Positions 6,130 to 7,904 of a stretch of 7,904 bases of DNA are shown here, in pieces. The notes under the pieces were generated by a model, which saw only the letters and a list, made by a program, of their open reading frames with translations, ran no database searches and had not been told where the DNA came from. The stretch comes from DASZZX01 sp036260415. Lineage in GTDB: Bacteria; Actinomycetota; Nitriliruptoria; Nitriliruptorales; JAHWKO01. The stretch's first letter is position 1. Each line of letters starts with the position of its first letter. Position numbers and translations under genes: made by a program. The DNA is taken from positions 1 to 7,904 of the forward strand of contig DASZZX010000237.1 of assembly GCA_036260415.1 (NCBI GenBank), in the 5' to 3' direction.

Positions 6130-7053
6130 GTGGACGCCGACCCACGCCTGCTCCCACCCGAGGTGCTCACGCGCCTGGCGCGGTTGCGGCTCGCGACCCG
6201 ACGGCGGGTGCACGGTCGCTACGCCGGCGGTCACACCTCCCGCCGCCACGGATCCTCGCTGGATTTCGCCGACCACCGCGAGTACGTGGCGGGTGACGAT
6301 CCGCGGCGGCTGGACGTGTCGGCCTACCAGCGGCTGGGGCGGCTGCTCGTCCGGCTGTACGAGGCCGAGGACGAGGCGGCCGTCCGGATCGTGGTGGATC
6401 TGTCCGCGTCGATGGGTTTCGGTCGCAAGGCCGCCGCCGCGCGTGAGATCGCCGCGGCCCTGACCGCGGTGGCCGCCAACGGCCAGGACCGGGTCCGTGT
6501 GCTGGTCGCCACGCGGAACGGCGTCGATGCCGGCCCGTGGTACCGCGGGCCCTCCGCCCTGCCGGCGGTGGAGTCGCGGCTGCTCGCGGCTGTCCCCGAC
6601 GGGGCGACGCCCGTCGGAGCGCGGCCGGGAACGGACAGCGGGGCCGCGCACGGAGCGGACCTGCGCGCGGTCCTTGCCCGGGCGCACGGGGAAGGCCCGG
6701 TGGGGCCCGTGGTGCTGGTCTCGGACCTGCTGTTCGAGGGCTGGGAGCAGACGCTGCTGGCGCTGGCCTCCGGGAGGGGAGACGCGCTGCTGGTGCACCT
6801 GCTGGGGCGCGACGACCTCGAGCCGTCGTTGCGGGGCGACCTGCGGCTGGCCGACGCGGAGACCGGTGCGGAGGTCGAGGTCGGCATCGCCGAACAGGCG
6901 CTGGCCGACCACGCCGCCGCACGTGACCGCTGGCTCGCCGAGGTCGAGGCGGTTTGCGGGCGACGGGGCATCGCGTACGCGCTGCTGACCGACGACGTGG
7001 CGGTGGAGGAGCTGGTGACGGGGGCGCTGCGCCGGCTCGGGGTGGTGGTGTGA
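6130..7053 (+). CDS. DUF58 domain protein with VWA-like metal site
   Basis: This is a 307-residue, apparently soluble protein of the short DUF58 form, which lacks N-terminal membrane helices. DUF58 proteins are regular partners of MoxR ATPases and have a VWA-like fold (family knowledge). Visible: start LLPPEVLTRLARLRL (7-21); the DUF58 core with DFADHREYVAGDDPRRLD (45-62); the beta strand and metal-site motif VVDLSASM (88-95; Asp90, Ser92, Ser94); and LVSDLLF (196-202, Asp199) as the second metal-site acid. The family usually has a Trp in an I/L-D-W motif after GDDxRR; here it is LDV. GTG 6130 is the first possible start in the frame. It matches the family N-terminus but lacks a clear ribosome site and sits 9 bases after the MoxR TAG, so re-initiation after MoxR translation is likely. 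The next in-frame GTG, at 6163, would remove conserved residues. Confidence 0.92.
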   Translation: MDADPRLLPPEVLTRLARLRLATRRRVHGRYAGGHTSRRHGSSLDFADHREYVAGDDPRRLDVSAYQRLGRLLVRLYEAEDEAAVRIVVDLSASMGFGRKAAAAREIAAALTAVAANGQDRVRVLVATRNGVDAGPWYRGPSALPAVESRLLAAVPDGATPVGARPGTDSGAAHGADLRAVLARAHGEGPVGPVVLVSDLLFEGWEQTLLALASGRGDALLVHLLGRDDLEPSLRGDLRLADAETGAEVEVGIAEQALADHAAARDRWLAEVEAVCGRRGIAYALLTDDVAVEELVTGALRRLGVVV

Positions 7054-7072
7054 GCGGGCCGGGGGTGGGCCC

Positions 7073-7904
7073 GTGAGCCTGTCGCAGCCGCTGGGGCTGC
7101 TGGCTGGGCTGCTGGCGGTCCCGCTGGTCATCTGGTACGTGCTCAGGGTCCGCCGCCCGCGTGTGACGGTCGCCTCCACCTACCTGTGGTCGCGGACCGA
7201 ACGGTCGGTCGCGGCGGCGGTCCCCTGGCAGCGGTTCCGCAGCGACACGACCTTCTGGCTCGTCCTGCTCGCGCTGCTGGTCGGAGCGCTGGGCCTGGCG
7301 CAGCCGTTCGTGCGTGTGGACGCCGAACTGGGCGACCACACCGTCCTGGTGGTGGACGCGTCGGCGTCGATGCTGGCGGACGAGGGGGGACCGACCCGCC
7401 TGGAGCTGGCCCGCCGCGAAGCGGACACGCTGGTCGACCGCATGGCTCCCGGCCAGGCCATGTCGATCGTGGAGGCCAGCAGCCGCGGCCGCGTGCTGCT
7501 GTCGGCCTCAGCCGACCCCGACGCGATCCGCCGGGCGCTGAAGGCGGTGCGGCCCGGCCACGGTCCGGCTGACCTCACCGACGCGTTCACGCTGGTGGCC
7601 GCGCTCGAGCGTCCCGGCCAGGCCATCGTGGTGCACCTGCTCACGGACGGCGTCGTCCCGGCCGAGCACCGTGGCGCGGTCCCACCCGGGCTGCTGGTGA
7701 CGGCCGTCGGCGCGGAGCGCCCCAACCTCGCAGTGACCCGGCTGCAGGCGGTTCCCACCGGTGCCGGCGCCAACCAGGTGTTCGTCCAGGTCCGCAACTT
7801 CGGGACGCTGGCGACCGACGCGCACCTCACCCTGCGGGTGGACGGCGAGCCCGTGGTCGAGGAGGGTGTGGCGCTGGCCCCGCGTGCCAGCGCCGACCTC
7901 ATCC
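7073..7904 (+). CDS. BatA-like membrane VWA-domain protein, N-terminal part
   Basis: The gene starts with GTG at 7073, 19 bases after the DUF58 stop, and stays open to the window end (277 residues visible, 3' truncated). Residues 1-80 match the BatA/aerotolerance-regulator N-terminal domain: PLGLLAGLLAVPLVIWYVLRV (5-25) forms the first helix, then a positive stretch with VTVASTYLW (31-39) and PWQRFR, then the second helix (60-79). A VWA domain follows, with metal-site motif VVDASASM (93-100; Asp95, Ser97, Ser99) and LLTDG (189-193, Asp192). From about residue 218 the sequence becomes beta-rich (VFVQVRNFGTLATDAHLTLRVDG), like a CARDB/Ig-type domain. The VWA domain between or after these helices is expected on the outer face of the membrane in this family. 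It probably works with the MoxR and DUF58 proteins in one complex. The G-rich run at 7061-7069 is a possible but poor ribosome site. Confidence 0.9.
   Translation, partial: MSLSQPLGLLAGLLAVPLVIWYVLRVRRPRVTVASTYLWSRTERSVAAAVPWQRFRSDTTFWLVLLALLVGALGLAQPFVRVDAELGDHTVLVVDASASMLADEGGPTRLELARREADTLVDRMAPGQAMSIVEASSRGRVLLSASADPDAIRRALKAVRPGHGPADLTDAFTLVAALERPGQAIVVHLLTDGVVPAEHRGAVPPGLLVTAVGAERPNLAVTRLQAVPTGAGANQVFVQVRNFGTLATDAHLTLRVDGEPVVEEGVALAPRASADLI

Noticed and set aside
5890..7179. Minus-strand open frame of 429 codons opposite DUF58 and the end of MoxR
   Set aside because: It has no recognisable motif, is rich in Arg, Gln, His and Gly, and mirrors two well-supported genes. I read it as a shadow of GC-rich coding DNA.

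Overview
The window is a very GC-rich stretch (about 70% or more by eye). Its third codon positions are almost always G or C, GTG starts are frequent, and genes overlap by 4 bases or sit a few bases apart. All convincing genes lie on the + strand. This fits a high-GC actinobacterium. A deep-branching group such as the Nitriliruptoria is a guess from gene order, and other high-GC phyla cannot be excluded.

Left part (1-3099): the 3' end of an unrecognised, probably extracytoplasmic protein overlaps by 4 bases an ABC-2-type ATPase. The ATPase overlaps by 4 bases its membrane permease, which carries an unusual proline-rich tail. These three genes look translationally coupled and probably form one exporter-like unit.

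Middle (3100-4991): a 211-base gap holds small inverted repeats and no gene I can support. It is followed by a membrane-anchored coiled-coil protein containing a 24-unit Gly-Gln dipeptide tract and a conserved-looking C-terminal motif. The DNA of the tract is a nested 18/24-base minisatellite with G-quadruplex potential.

Right part (5050-7904): a MoxR-family AAA+ ATPase, a short DUF58 protein with a von Willebrand A (VWA) metal-site motif, and the 5' part of a BatA-like protein (two N-terminal membrane helices, a VWA domain, then a beta-rich segment) that runs off the window. MoxR + DUF58 + membrane VWA is a recognised chaperone-like cassette of the Bat/aerotolerance type.

Inferred working model: the MoxR ATPase and the two VWA proteins remodel or assemble a target at the membrane. 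The coiled-coil protein would be a membrane-anchored adaptor or scaffold, and the ABC-2 pair with its upstream partner would be either the client or a co-functioning exporter. From memory, similar arrays occur in several phyla, but I know of no assigned substrate or physiological role. No RNA genes, CRISPR arrays, insertion sequences or phage genes were seen.
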